Source: an uncultured Atopobiaceae bacterium
GTDB taxonomy: Bacteria; Actinomycetota; Coriobacteriia; Coriobacteriales; Atopobiaceae
Length of the DNA: 64,000 nucleotides
Assembly (NCBI GenBank): GCA_910579165.1
Contig: CAJTTF010000003.1
Location: 124,001-188,000 of the forward strand
Direction of reading: 5' to 3'
Shown here: piece after piece, positions 42,977 through 51,905 of the stretch
Layout: each line of letters begins with the position of its first letter
Position numbering within the stretch: the stretch's first letter is position 1
Notes under the pieces: model-generated
Told to the model about the DNA's origin: nothing
The model's input: only the letters and a program-made list of their open reading frames with translations
Databases searched by the model: none
Program-made: the position numbers and the translations under genes

Positions 42977-43257
42977 TGTCAATTACACACCCTCAAATAG
43001 ATGATTTGCTCGATAAGACCGAGGAGAACCCTTTCCTTCTGTGCTCCATCGCGTCCAAGCGTGCTACTGATATTCATAATATGTTGCACGGCCAGCACCT
43101 GCGTGTTATGGCTGTACAAGATTTGGACGATATTACTACCGTTCTTTCGGGCAAGGATTCCATTGGTACAGCTTTAAATGAGATCGAAGATGGTGTCCTG
43201 AGCTATAATCAAGAAGAATTTTACGAAACGCTCTCCAGCGGTGACACCAACAACTAG
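42973..43257 (+). CDS. rpoZ: RNA polymerase omega subunit
   Basis: A 94-residue protein with the omega pattern: IDDLLDKTEENPFLLCSIASKRATDI near the start and SIGTALNEIEDGVL near the end. Omega helps assemble the beta' subunit. It overlaps gmk by 4 nt; a second ATG at 42976 lies 5 nt after GAGGAG and is an equally good start. The central part is divergent, but the gmk neighbour supports the call. Confidence 0.88.
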   Translation: MMSITHPQIDDLLDKTEENPFLLCSIASKRATDIHNMLHGQHLRVMAVQDLDDITTVLSGKDSIGTALNEIEDGVLSYNQEEFYETLSSGDTNN

Positions 43258-43334
43258 TCACGCAAGCAGCGTCGTCTCTCTCGTCTCAATCGTCTTACCC
43301 GTCGCCCTCGCTGCACAATCAGTCGGTGGAAGGA

Positions 43335-44678
43335 ATGTGCTCGGAAATTTTTTTAACGCCTGTATGTCTCGTGCATTATCACGAGATTGGGCTTAAGGGC
43401 AAAAATCGCTCTCGCTTTGAGAAGCAACTCATTATCAATTTAAAAGCTTCTTTGTCTTCCCTGGAGGTCCAGGTGAGACGTATCTCCGGCTATGTCTTAA
43501 TTGAAACTCTGGATAGGGCTGAACCATTTTCTGGAGCTTCTGATGCATCAATTGAGAATGCACACAGGGCCTCCGTAGAAGGTCCCGCTGTAGCTCATGA
43601 GAAACTGTCAGCTAACAATAATTCTCTAGACACTATCCGAAAAGCCCTTCAAATTGCCCAAAAGATTCCCGGGGTTGCACGCGTCTCGCTCGCGTACAAA
43701 ACAAAACAAGTGCCCGCTGAATATTGCCGAGCTGCAAAACGCGTGTTGCAAGATGCACTTGATGCAAACGAGGTCCATGAGGGTAGTCAGAATACAACCT
43801 TTAAAGTTCACGCCAAGCGCAGTGCAACGACGTACGAACTGCACACGCTTGAGCTCCACCAACTCGTGGGCAGTGCGCTCTGCGAGGCCTTTCCCCAGTT
43901 AAAAGTAGATGTTCACAAACCAGATATCACCGTCCACCTCCTGATTCATCAAAGCGATGCATATGCGTATGCGTATTCGCTTCCTGGCGTTGGTGGACTG
44001 CCGGTGGGAACCGCTGGCAAGGTTATCTCGCTCTTCTCATCCGGGTTTGATTCTCCGGTAGCCACGTGGATGTTGGGACGCCGCGGTGCCGTTATGGTGC
44101 CTGTGCATTTCTCGGGAAGACCTATGGTTGCCCAAGATTCCGAAGAGCTTTGCGAAGAACTTTGCAAAAAGCTCAATGACTCAGGAATCATTGGGCGCCT
44201 CTATATTGTGCCGTTTGGTGAGGTCCAGCGAGAGATCGCCTTAAGTGTTCCTCAGAATCTCCGGATTCTCATGTATAGAAGGATGATGTACGCCGTCTGC
44301 GATCGTCTGGCGCAGCTTGAGCATGCTAAGGCGCTTTGTACTGGTGAGAGTCTGGGACAGGTGGCGTCTCAGACACTAGAAAACATTTACGCTACTGCAG
44401 AAGTTGTATATGATCTTCCTGTTCTGCGCCCGCTTATTGGATCGGACAAGCAAGAAATTATTGCGCGCGCGCATGAATTGGAGACCTTTGAGATTTCGGC
44501 AACAACGGCGCCTGATTGTTGCACGCTTTTTATGCCCAAGAAGCCTGAGACGCACGCGCGTCTGAAGGATATCCATAGCGCTTGGGAAGCGCTTCCCGTA
44601 GAAGAAATGATTGAAAAACTTCTTAATGCTACCGAGCACGTTGATTTTGATGCGTGCCCTGCCTATAAGGCGCGGTAA
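43335..44678 (+). CDS. thiI: tRNA 4-thiouridine synthetase ThiI
   Basis: Adenylates U8 of tRNA for sulfur transfer and, in some bacteria, serves thiamine thiazole synthesis. The NFLD-like start (VHYHEIGLKGKNR), a THUMP domain and the PP-loop FSSGFDSPVATWMLGRRG (SGGxDS family) are visible, followed by CTGESLGQVASQTLEN. There is no C-terminal rhodanese domain, as usual outside gamma-proteobacteria. GTG 43326 is an alternative start; ATG 43335 was preferred. A cysteine desulfurase partner is not in the window. Confidence 0.92.
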   Translation: MCSEIFLTPVCLVHYHEIGLKGKNRSRFEKQLIINLKASLSSLEVQVRRISGYVLIETLDRAEPFSGASDASIENAHRASVEGPAVAHEKLSANNNSLDTIRKALQIAQKIPGVARVSLAYKTKQVPAEYCRAAKRVLQDALDANEVHEGSQNTTFKVHAKRSATTYELHTLELHQLVGSALCEAFPQLKVDVHKPDITVHLLIHQSDAYAYAYSLPGVGGLPVGTAGKVISLFSSGFDSPVATWMLGRRGAVMVPVHFSGRPMVAQDSEELCEELCKKLNDSGIIGRLYIVPFGEVQREIALSVPQNLRILMYRRMMYAVCDRLAQLEHAKALCTGESLGQVASQTLENIYATAEVVYDLPVLRPLIGSDKQEIIARAHELETFEISATTAPDCCTLFMPKKPETHARLKDIHSAWEALPVEEMIEKLLNATEHVDFDACPAYKAR

Positions 44679-44764
44679 GCTTTTTGTCTTGAATCGGTTA
44701 GCTTTTGGTAATACCTTTCCCGTAGGGTTGTGCCATCTGACACCTCACGGGAGAGGAAGGACGT

Positions 44765-45604
44765 ATGGCGCAGCCTCATCAGGTTGGCACTCAACTTGAA
44801 AAAACCACATTCTTTAGAAAAAGCAGCAGGAGATCTGAAGAGAGAGACGACGATAGTCGTCTCCTTTCTGAAAACACTGGCAGCATGTCCAATCCGTATA
44901 CTGATTCTTCTCAACATGGTAGCGGGAGAAGGAATGTATCATTTCTCTCCGAAGCCGGAAAGATTGGGCCCAACGGATTAGTTGCAGGTTTTCTTAGGCT
45001 CAAGCCCGCAGTGCGCAATGCACTTGTGGGAAGCGCGATTGCGCTTGTAGTCTTTTGCTGTTTTCAAGCCACCTTTGCAAGTCCTGGTATGACCATTGTG
45101 GATGATGACAACACGGAGGAGCTAGAGGAAACCTCTGTTGTTCAGACAGGACCCAGGATTGCAGTGCATGTGGATGGTGCGGTGAAGACGCCGGGGCTCT
45201 ATTCTCTCCAGGCAAAAGATGGCGATGAACTGCGCATTAACGACGTAGTGGAAGCGGCAGGAGGACTCACTGCAGATGCAGATGTCACAACCATTAACCT
45301 AGCAGCCAAGGTTTCTGATGGAGAGAAGGTCCATATTCCCAAGACAGGGGAGGCCGTTGTATCTGGTGATGCAACAGCTGCGACAGCAGGGAGCGCAAAC
45401 AGCAGTCAGTTAGGGCTTGTAAATATCAATACTGCTGATGAGACAGCGCTCCAGACGCTCTCGGGAATTGGCGAGGCTACCGCTAAAGCCATTGTCGAAG
45501 ACAGAACAAAAAACGGTCCATTTACCTCAATTGAGGATCTCATGCGCGTTTCCGGTATTGGAGAGAAAAAATTCGAAAAAATCAGAAGCCACATCTGTGT
45601 GTAG
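44765..45604 (+). CDS. comEA: Competence protein ComEA (DNA receptor)
   Basis: A membrane-anchored DNA-binding protein for transformation. After a ~75-residue cytoplasmic stretch comes one membrane segment (about 82-100), an SLBB domain (VHVDGAVKTPGLYSL, about 138-200) and a C-terminal helix-hairpin-helix pair (LVNINTADETALQTLSGIGE ... RVSGIGEKKFEKI). AGGAAGGACGT precedes the ATG. comEC follows after 149 bp. The long charged N-terminus is unusual for ComEA. Confidence 0.92.
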   Translation: MAQPHQVGTQLEKTTFFRKSSRRSEERDDDSRLLSENTGSMSNPYTDSSQHGSGRRNVSFLSEAGKIGPNGLVAGFLRLKPAVRNALVGSAIALVVFCCFQATFASPGMTIVDDDNTEELEETSVVQTGPRIAVHVDGAVKTPGLYSLQAKDGDELRINDVVEAAGGLTADADVTTINLAAKVSDGEKVHIPKTGEAVVSGDATAATAGSANSSQLGLVNINTADETALQTLSGIGEATAKAIVEDRTKNGPFTSIEDLMRVSGIGEKKFEKIRSHICV

Positions 45605-45753
45605 AGCATTGCAAAGCATTGTCTTTGCGCTGCAAAACTTACGACTGAGCACCAAAGATAAAAAATTTAACAAGTGATCACATCGGCGAGCGAGCCCAAT
45701 GCGGATAAAGAACGGCAGGTAAGTTTAAGTAAGGGCCCACAAAACGATGAAGC

Positions 45754-48171
45754 ATGAATAGAGAATCTCAAGTTCCAAGACGCCCAGGACTCCCGCCTGT
45801 CTTTATTAGCGCGGTGCTTGCCATTTGTGCTGGAAGAATTCTATTCTCCCGTAGCATTCCCTTTGTTTGGCTGCTGTGCGGAGCTGGCTTTACCATTGCC
45901 GCACTTGCAATTACTGTATATATTCACACCCAGCGAGGCAGAGCGCCCCAAAACCTTCTTCCACTACTTGCAGGGTGCGCGCTGTTTCTACTCGTGATAA
46001 TGACCACTATTTTTGCAACGGCTTCTCAAGATAAAGCAATTGACCTCTTGCAAGAAACTCCGGTGAGTAAGCTCTCTTTAGAAGCTGTTGGCGATGCCAC
46101 GCAAAACAATAACGGCTGGAACCTTAAAGCCCTAGCAAGCAAAGATGGTGCTTTGTTAGGCCTCGTGCGTGTATCGGTATCAGAATCCGTAGAAGCTCAC
46201 GAGGTCATTAAAGCCGTTGGCACTGTTAAGCAAGGCTCAGATGAGGAATATGCCGCATCGCTCTACCAACAAGGTTATATTGGTCAGATTCAAGTGTCAA
46301 AAATCCTCGAGAAGCAAGCCCCCCTTGGCCTCTATGGGGTAGCTGCAAGCGTAAAGAAAGCAGCTCTGGGCGTTCTGAAGCCAGAAGACTCTTCAGAGCG
46401 GGCCCTTATCGCAGGAATGTGCCTAGGCTATAAACCGGCTCTCAAAACCGCTGGAATCCAAGAGCGCTTTGGGGAAGTAGGCCTCTCTCATATTATCGCT
46501 GTTTCTGGAGCCCATCTTGCTATCGTTGGAAGCGTTCTCGCACTGCTTCTGGAGAGCACATCTCTGTCAAAAAAGATGAAGGTGATGCTTCTTTGCATTA
46601 CATGTGCTGCATACGTGATCCTTTGTGGTGCTCCTGTGAGCGCCCAACGCTCTTGGATTATGAGCGTTTTAGGAAATGCGGGAGCATTGTTTGGTAGACG
46701 AAATTCCAGCTTGAATTCGCTCGGGATTGCAGGGTTTGGACTCTGTCTTTACAATCCTCAAACCTGTGTTGATATGGGTTTCTTACTCTCGTTTGTTTCA
46801 GTTGCGGCCCTCTGCCTTTTTGCGAGCACGGTGACCTTTACCTTCAAAAGAATGTTGAGCCCGCTAAAGAAATCCGCAGACAACATAGAGCGATACTTTC
46901 AGCACATCCCTATAATCAAAGGAACGCATCTGCTTTCCAGAAGCCTTAAGTGGGTGCATAATCGCATCACGCAAGATGGCTCTGCAAGCGTTGTCTGCGC
47001 TACCGCAACCGCACCGTTGTCAAGCGCGTTCTTTGGACGTCTTTGTCTTGTAGGCCCGCTGAGCGCCCTTTTGGTTGGCCCCTTCATAATGCCGTTGATG
47101 TTGAGCGGCCTTATCGCCGTTTGTTTGGGCTGCATACCCTTTTTAGGGACAATCCTTGGAAGCATTCCGCTCCTTCTGGCGGATCTCTGTGCAAAAGTCG
47201 TTCTCGCTATCGCGCAGCTTGCAGGATCGGTTCCTTTTGGCGCTCTCAATTTCACCATGCCCGAACCTCTTGCCACTTTCGCGCTCCTTGGTGGTGCCGT
47301 GCTTCTCTACGTGCTTTGGCCGTCGCCAAAAAAGCACATTCTTTATGCCGGAGCTATAGCAATCTTTGCCTGCATATTCTTCTTTTCGTCCATTCTACCT
47401 GCGTTTTCACCTGCACGTCTTGTTGTTCTCAACATTGGCCAGGGCGATGCAATTCTCATACAGGACCGCTCGCGTGCCATTATGGTTGACACCGGCGTTG
47501 ATGATTCGGTATTAGAAGCACTTGCACCGTTTTGTGTTACGCACCTCGACGCCATTGTAATCACTCATCAGCATGCCGATCATTACGGCGGTCTTAAAGC
47601 ACTTCTTTCCTCAATTCCTACCGATAAGGTCATTTTTGGTCGAGGCGTTACCGGTTCGCTTTGCTCGGCAATCCAGGATGCCCTCAAGGATAAGAATCCG
47701 CAGTTAGAAGAGGTAAAAGCCAACGATTGCTTTCAGGATGGAGATTGGAAGTTGACTTGCCTCTGGCCCAAAGAAGCCTCCAAGGGAGACGAGAACGAGG
47801 ACTCCATCTGCTTTAAGCTGACGCGTGCGCAAGGGCTATTCTCGGCGCTTTTGACAGGAGATGCAGAAAGCGGTGTACTCGATCAAATCGATAGATTGCC
47901 GCAAAAGGTTTCTGTCTACAAAGTAGGACATCATGGATCGGCAGTTGCTATTAATGCGAGTCAGGCTCAGACTTTGTCGCCCAAACTATCCGTTGCATCG
48001 GCTGGGAGAGGCAATAAATACGGTCACCCTACAAAACAGTGCAAAGAGATACTGGAGGCCGCAGGTTCGCAGTTTGTTTGTACCATAGATGCGGGAACGG
48101 TCGTCGCCACACCGCAAGAGATAGGTATTGGTATCTACGCCGATGTACCAGAAGCGCTCAGGAAAAAGTGA
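45754..48171 (+). CDS. comEC: Competence protein ComEC/Rec2 (DNA uptake channel)
   Basis: The 805-residue polytopic channel that carries single-stranded DNA across the membrane. It has an N-terminal hydrophobic part and soluble domain, the competence block GLSHIIAVSGAHLAIVG followed by many membrane segments, and a C-terminal metallo-β-lactamase domain (LNIGQGDAILI, VDTGVD, ITHQHADHYGGL, KVGHHGSA). The metal-binding HxHxDH is intact, which fits a nuclease role. With comEA this suggests natural competence; pilus genes are not in the window. Confidence 0.94.
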   Translation: MNRESQVPRRPGLPPVFISAVLAICAGRILFSRSIPFVWLLCGAGFTIAALAITVYIHTQRGRAPQNLLPLLAGCALFLLVIMTTIFATASQDKAIDLLQETPVSKLSLEAVGDATQNNNGWNLKALASKDGALLGLVRVSVSESVEAHEVIKAVGTVKQGSDEEYAASLYQQGYIGQIQVSKILEKQAPLGLYGVAASVKKAALGVLKPEDSSERALIAGMCLGYKPALKTAGIQERFGEVGLSHIIAVSGAHLAIVGSVLALLLESTSLSKKMKVMLLCITCAAYVILCGAPVSAQRSWIMSVLGNAGALFGRRNSSLNSLGIAGFGLCLYNPQTCVDMGFLLSFVSVAALCLFASTVTFTFKRMLSPLKKSADNIERYFQHIPIIKGTHLLSRSLKWVHNRITQDGSASVVCATATAPLSSAFFGRLCLVGPLSALLVGPFIMPLMLSGLIAVCLGCIPFLGTILGSIPLLLADLCAKVVLAIAQLAGSVPFGALNFTMPEPLATFALLGGAVLLYVLWPSPKKHILYAGAIAIFACIFFFSSILPAFSPARLVVLNIGQGDAILIQDRSRAIMVDTGVDDSVLEALAPFCVTHLDAIVITHQHADHYGGLKALLSSIPTDKVIFGRGVTGSLCSAIQDALKDKNPQLEEVKANDCFQDGDWKLTCLWPKEASKGDENEDSICFKLTRAQGLFSALLTGDAESGVLDQIDRLPQKVSVYKVGHHGSAVAINASQAQTLSPKLSVASAGRGNKYGHPTKQCKEILEAAGSQFVCTIDAGTVVATPQEIGIGIYADVPEALRKK

Positions 48172-48296
48172 TAGGCTAACAAGAGTTGAAAAATAGCACA
48201 TCAGAATTGCAGCACACTAGCACAGCAGAGCTGCACCACGTCTGCACGGTAACACAGATAAACAGCAGCGCAGATCTGAGAGGACCGAGGAGAAAA

Positions 48297-49277
48297 ATGG
48301 CATCGATGAAGTCGGCATATCTCGCCGCGGGCGAAGACTCCACGAAGCGCAAGGTTGCCTACGAGCGCCTGGTCTCAAAGCTTGATGAGGACGTGCGCGA
48401 CTTCAACCTCGAACTCCTTGATGCAGAAAATCTCACGCCCGAGGCACTAAATGTGGCGCTTACTACCTTGCCTTTTGGTGCGCCTTTTCGCATTGTTTAC
48501 GTAACGCATGCCGAGAAAATCACGGGACCCCTTGCAGACGTAGTTGTAAATTTCACAAAACAAGCGACTGATCCACAGATAATCGCCCTCTTCGACACGG
48601 CAATTCTCGATAAACGCACTAAGCTCTATAAAGCCATTGCAAGCTTGGGAAAGGAAACGGTCATTTCCTGCTCCGCGGCAAAAGCGTGGGAGATGCCTGC
48701 TTATGCTGCACGGCGCGCGAAGGATTACGGCATATCGCTCAACCAGGATGTCGCAAAACTGCTCGTCGAGCGCGTAGGAGAGAGCCCTGAGGCCATAGCT
48801 AATGCCCTTATGCGCCTGAGCTCTTCGTTTCCGGGCGCTGAGATATCAAACAAGCAGGTGACCGATACCATCCCTCTCACACGCGTGGCAAAGCCATGGG
48901 AGATTGTGGACGCGCTCTGTGATCAAAAGGGTGCGCAGGCTCTTGTTCAGCTGAAACATCTTGAAACGTCAGACAGCCTTGCCTTTCATCATTTCTATAC
49001 AGAACGCATTCGCGAGCTGCTTTGCACACGCGACGTGCTTAAAAGGGGAGGCTATGCAAGCGCCAATGTAATTGCCCAGGCATATTACGGAGGAGATTCA
49101 GGCTCTGCTCGGCGCCTGGGCTGGAAGTTTAAGAATCACGCCCGATGGCTCTCTCAGTATTCTCTGGAGCAGCTCAAAAAGGCGTTGTATGAAGCAGAAA
49201 GAGCTGAGAGCGCCTTAAAAGGAACGGGTGACGAGGAGACGGCGCTCTTGCGAATGGCTGCAGCTCTTCTGGTTTAG
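48297..49277 (+). CDS. holA: DNA polymerase III delta subunit
   Basis: The clamp-loader subunit that opens the sliding clamp. The 326-residue protein begins KSAYLAAGEDSTKRK and contains the AAA-like core (PFRIVYVTHAEKITG, PQIIALFDTAILDKRTKLYKA reading across) and the helical collar. The frame is open to 48186, but ATG 48297 is right after GAGGAGAAAA and gives normal length; the upstream part is a low-complexity CAG/CAC-rich leader. The comEA-comEC-holA-rpsT order is widely conserved. It is convergent with rpsT, 38 bp apart. Confidence 0.92.
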   Translation: MASMKSAYLAAGEDSTKRKVAYERLVSKLDEDVRDFNLELLDAENLTPEALNVALTTLPFGAPFRIVYVTHAEKITGPLADVVVNFTKQATDPQIIALFDTAILDKRTKLYKAIASLGKETVISCSAAKAWEMPAYAARRAKDYGISLNQDVAKLLVERVGESPEAIANALMRLSSSFPGAEISNKQVTDTIPLTRVAKPWEIVDALCDQKGAQALVQLKHLETSDSLAFHHFYTERIRELLCTRDVLKRGGYASANVIAQAYYGGDSGSARRLGWKFKNHARWLSQYSLEQLKKALYEAERAESALKGTGDEETALLRMAAALLV

Positions 49278-49315
49278 GTACTGGTTGACCTCTTGGTTGA
49301 GTAGCTGGTTTAGTG

Positions 49316-49783
49316 CTACTTGGAAGCGTCCGTTTTTTCGGCCTTCTCAGCCGCCTTTTCCGCCTTCTCAGCGGTTTTCTTGGCAGCTGTTTCAACTTTA
49401 TCTGCTACTTTGTCAGCAGCTTTACTAACGGCCTTGGCGGCGGGTTTAGCGGCAGAAGCTGTAGCCTTGGCAGCCTTTGCGGTGGTCTTCTCGGCAGCAA
49501 CAGCAGCCTTTTTACCGCTCTTTTTGAGGCCGTTGACTAGTGCCTGCACGCCATGCTTTCTATTGGCGGCCTGATTTTTGTGGATTACGCCTTTGGTAAC
49601 AGCTCTGTCAAGAAGACGAGACGCACGCGCTGCAGTTTTTTGAGCCTCTTCCTGGCTTCCTGCCTCAACCTTCTCGCGGACTTCTTTGATGACGGTCTTC
49701 AGCTCAGAGCGAATCGCCTTGTTTCTAATGCGAGCCTTTTCGTTGGTACGGTTACGCTTCTTCTGCGATTTAATGTTTGCCAC
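49316..49783 (-). CDS. rpsT: 30S ribosomal protein S20 with Lys/Ala-rich C-terminal tail
   Basis: The first ~88 residues (ANIKSQKKRNRTNEKARIRN ... HKNQAANRKHG) are a normal S20, which binds 16S rRNA early in 30S assembly. They are followed by ~67 extra residues of Lys-Ala repeats (AKAAKATASAAKPAAKA, EKAEKAAEKAEK), so the protein is 155 residues against the usual ~87. The start is GTG at 49783, preceded on the - strand by AAAGGAACATTT; the in-frame ATG further upstream lacks a ribosome site. A TACAAT (49899-49904, - strand) may be its -10, giving a ~110-nt leader. Confidence 0.93.
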   Translation of the reverse strand: MANIKSQKKRNRTNEKARIRNKAIRSELKTVIKEVREKVEAGSQEEAQKTAARASRLLDRAVTKGVIHKNQAANRKHGVQALVNGLKKSGKKAAVAAEKTTAKAAKATASAAKPAAKAVSKAADKVADKVETAAKKTAEKAEKAAEKAEKTDASK

Positions 49784-49948
49784 AAATGTTCCTTTCGCCT
49801 GCGGCTTTATCGTATGGTACGTGCGTGTTTGCTTGTTGGCCCGTTGTTGCCGAGAGAAACTCTCAACCACGGCCCTATGTTAGCAAACGCAAATTGGCAT
49901 TGTAGCACAGTATTGCGCCCGCTGCGCGAGGCAAGTCGCGTACCGTAT

Positions 49949-49964
49949 GCGCTACAATAAGCGC
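49949..49964 (+). promoter_or_regulatory. -10 box of lepA inside an inverted repeat, apparently leaderless
   Basis: TACAAT (49953-49958) followed by AAG is 7 nt before the lepA ATG at 49966, so transcription should start at about the ATG. GCGCT (49949-49953) and AGCGC (49960-49964) form an inverted repeat around the box. No -35 hexamer or ribosome site is evident. Confidence 0.5.
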
Positions 49965-49965
49965 C

Positions 49966-51819
49966 ATGACTGAATCAATAACACATTCCAGTTCAAGCGC
50001 CGCAAACGCCGCAAATGCACCAGACCAAGCGCACACGCGTAATTTTTCCGTCATTGCCCATATTGACCACGGCAAATCCACTATCGCAGATCGGATTCTG
50101 GAGCAAACACATACCGTCGCTGAACGCGATATGACCTCGCAGCTCCTAGATCAAATGGACATTGAGCAGGAGCGCGGCATTACCATCAAGTCCAATGCTG
50201 TCCGAGTCCTCTATACGGCTTCAAATGGTGAGACGTATACGCTTAATCTCATCGATACTCCAGGTCATGTTGATTTTTCCTATGAAGTTTCTCGTTCGCT
50301 CGCAGCGTGTGAAGGTGCCGTCCTTGTTGTGGATGCCACACAGGGCGTGGAAGCGCAGACAGTCTCCAATGCCCTTCTTGCTATGCAAGAGGATTTGGAA
50401 ATTGTGCCCTGTATCAACAAGATTGATTTGGCTTCGGCAGACATTGAGCGCACCAAAAAAGAAATAGAGGACGATCTTGCTATTCCCGCCGATGATGCCG
50501 TATGTGTTAGCGCAAAAACGGGGGAGGGTGTCCACAACCTGATGGAAGCCATCATCCGCTACATCCCCGCGCCTGCCGGCGATCCGGCCGCTCCTCTCAA
50601 AGCGCTCATCATTGATTCGTGGTTTGATGCATTTCGTGGCGTTGTTGCTATCGTGCGACTCTTCGAGGGTACCATCAAGGCACATGATCAAGCACTCCTC
50701 ATGATGACTAAAGCACCTTTTGAGGTAGAAGAGGTTGGTGTTCGCCAGCCCGCAGAACTTCCCATGCATGAGCTCAAGGCCGGGCAGGTGGGTTATGTCA
50801 TCACCGGCCTCAAGGATCCAGAACTCGTGCAAGTGGGAGATACAATCACGATCGCCGCACATCCAACCGCAGAACCATGTCAGGGTTATCGCGAAGCGAA
50901 ACCCATGGTATTCACAGGCTTCTTTCCCATTGATACCAACCAGTACGAGACGCTTCGTGATGCGCTCGAAAAACTACATCTCAACGACCCTGCTCTCACC
51001 TATGAGGCGGAGACATCGGCCGCTCTTGGTTTTGGCTTCCGCGTGGGCTTTTTGGGCGTTCTTCATATGGAGGTTACCAAAGAGCGCCTGGAGCGCGAGT
51101 TTGACCTGGAGCTTGTGGCAACGGCACCCTCCGTGGATTACCATGTCTTTACCACGGAAGGCACCATGCTTGAGATTACAAGTCCCCAAGATCTCCCAGA
51201 TCCCCAAAAGATAGAGCGCATTGAGGAGCCGTATCTCGCCGTAAAAATCATCGTCCCGCCCGATTATGTTGGCGCGGTAATGGACCTCACCACAGACCAT
51301 CGCGGTGTTTTTAAGGACATGCGCTATCTTTCCGAGAATACCGTGGAAATGCATTACTCCATGCCCCTTTCGGAGCTGATCATGGACTATTTTGACCAGC
51401 TCAAAAGCCGTACCAAAGGCTACGCCAGCCTTGACTACGAATTTGAGTCCTATCAAGAGTCCGATCTGGTGCGTCTCTCCATTCTTATTGCGGGAGATGA
51501 GGTGGACGCGCTCTCCTTTATCGTCGACAAGAGCAAGGCCTATCAAAAAGGTAAGGCCCTTGCCGAGAAACTCAAGACCATCATCCCACGCCAGCTTTTT
51601 GAGGTCCCTATTCAAGCCTCCATTGGGACACGCATTATTGCGCGAACCACGGTTTCAGCGCGCAGAAAAGACGTGCTTGCTAAGTGCTATGGCGGCGATA
51701 TTACCCGTAAGCGCAAATTGCTTGAAAAGCAGAAAGAAGGCAAGAAGCGGATGAAACAAATTGGCAGCGTAGAAGTGCCACAAGAAGCCTTCATGGCAAT
51801 TCTTAATGTAGAAGACTAG
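49966..51819 (+). CDS. lepA: Elongation factor 4 (LepA)
   Basis: A ribosome-dependent GTPase. The G domain has HIDHGKST (about residues 32-39), DTPGHVDFSYEV and NKID; it continues through EF-G-like domains to the LepA-specific C-terminal domain (AKCYGGDITRKRKLLEKQKE). At 617 residues it has a ~20-residue Ser/Ala/Asn-rich N-terminal leader before the conserved start. It opens the lepA-dusB-hemW-dnaJ cluster. Confidence 0.97.
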   Translation: MTESITHSSSSAANAANAPDQAHTRNFSVIAHIDHGKSTIADRILEQTHTVAERDMTSQLLDQMDIEQERGITIKSNAVRVLYTASNGETYTLNLIDTPGHVDFSYEVSRSLAACEGAVLVVDATQGVEAQTVSNALLAMQEDLEIVPCINKIDLASADIERTKKEIEDDLAIPADDAVCVSAKTGEGVHNLMEAIIRYIPAPAGDPAAPLKALIIDSWFDAFRGVVAIVRLFEGTIKAHDQALLMMTKAPFEVEEVGVRQPAELPMHELKAGQVGYVITGLKDPELVQVGDTITIAAHPTAEPCQGYREAKPMVFTGFFPIDTNQYETLRDALEKLHLNDPALTYEAETSAALGFGFRVGFLGVLHMEVTKERLEREFDLELVATAPSVDYHVFTTEGTMLEITSPQDLPDPQKIERIEEPYLAVKIIVPPDYVGAVMDLTTDHRGVFKDMRYLSENTVEMHYSMPLSELIMDYFDQLKSRTKGYASLDYEFESYQESDLVRLSILIAGDEVDALSFIVDKSKAYQKGKALAEKLKTIIPRQLFEVPIQASIGTRIIARTTVSARRKDVLAKCYGGDITRKRKLLEKQKEGKKRMKQIGSVEVPQEAFMAILNVED

Positions 51820-51905
51820 CCAATAAAGGTCGATCCTTCAAGTGCACTCATGAGGGAAAGCGCGCAGACTGAACTTGTGAAGCAAAGTACGAAAGACTAG
51901 CCAAT
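51813..51905 (+). repeat. 12-bp direct repeat flanking the lepA-dusB gap
   Basis: AGACTAGCCAAT occurs at 51813-51824, overlapping the lepA TAG stop, and again at 51894-51905, where its last AT begins the dusB ATG. The copies are 81 bp apart. This looks like the footprint of a small duplication or of a deletion/insertion by short homology. Confidence 0.6.

Noticed and set aside
49320..49574. + strand Ala/Phe/Ser-rich frame over rpsT
   Set aside because: Antisense shadow of the Lys/Ala-rich S20 tail.
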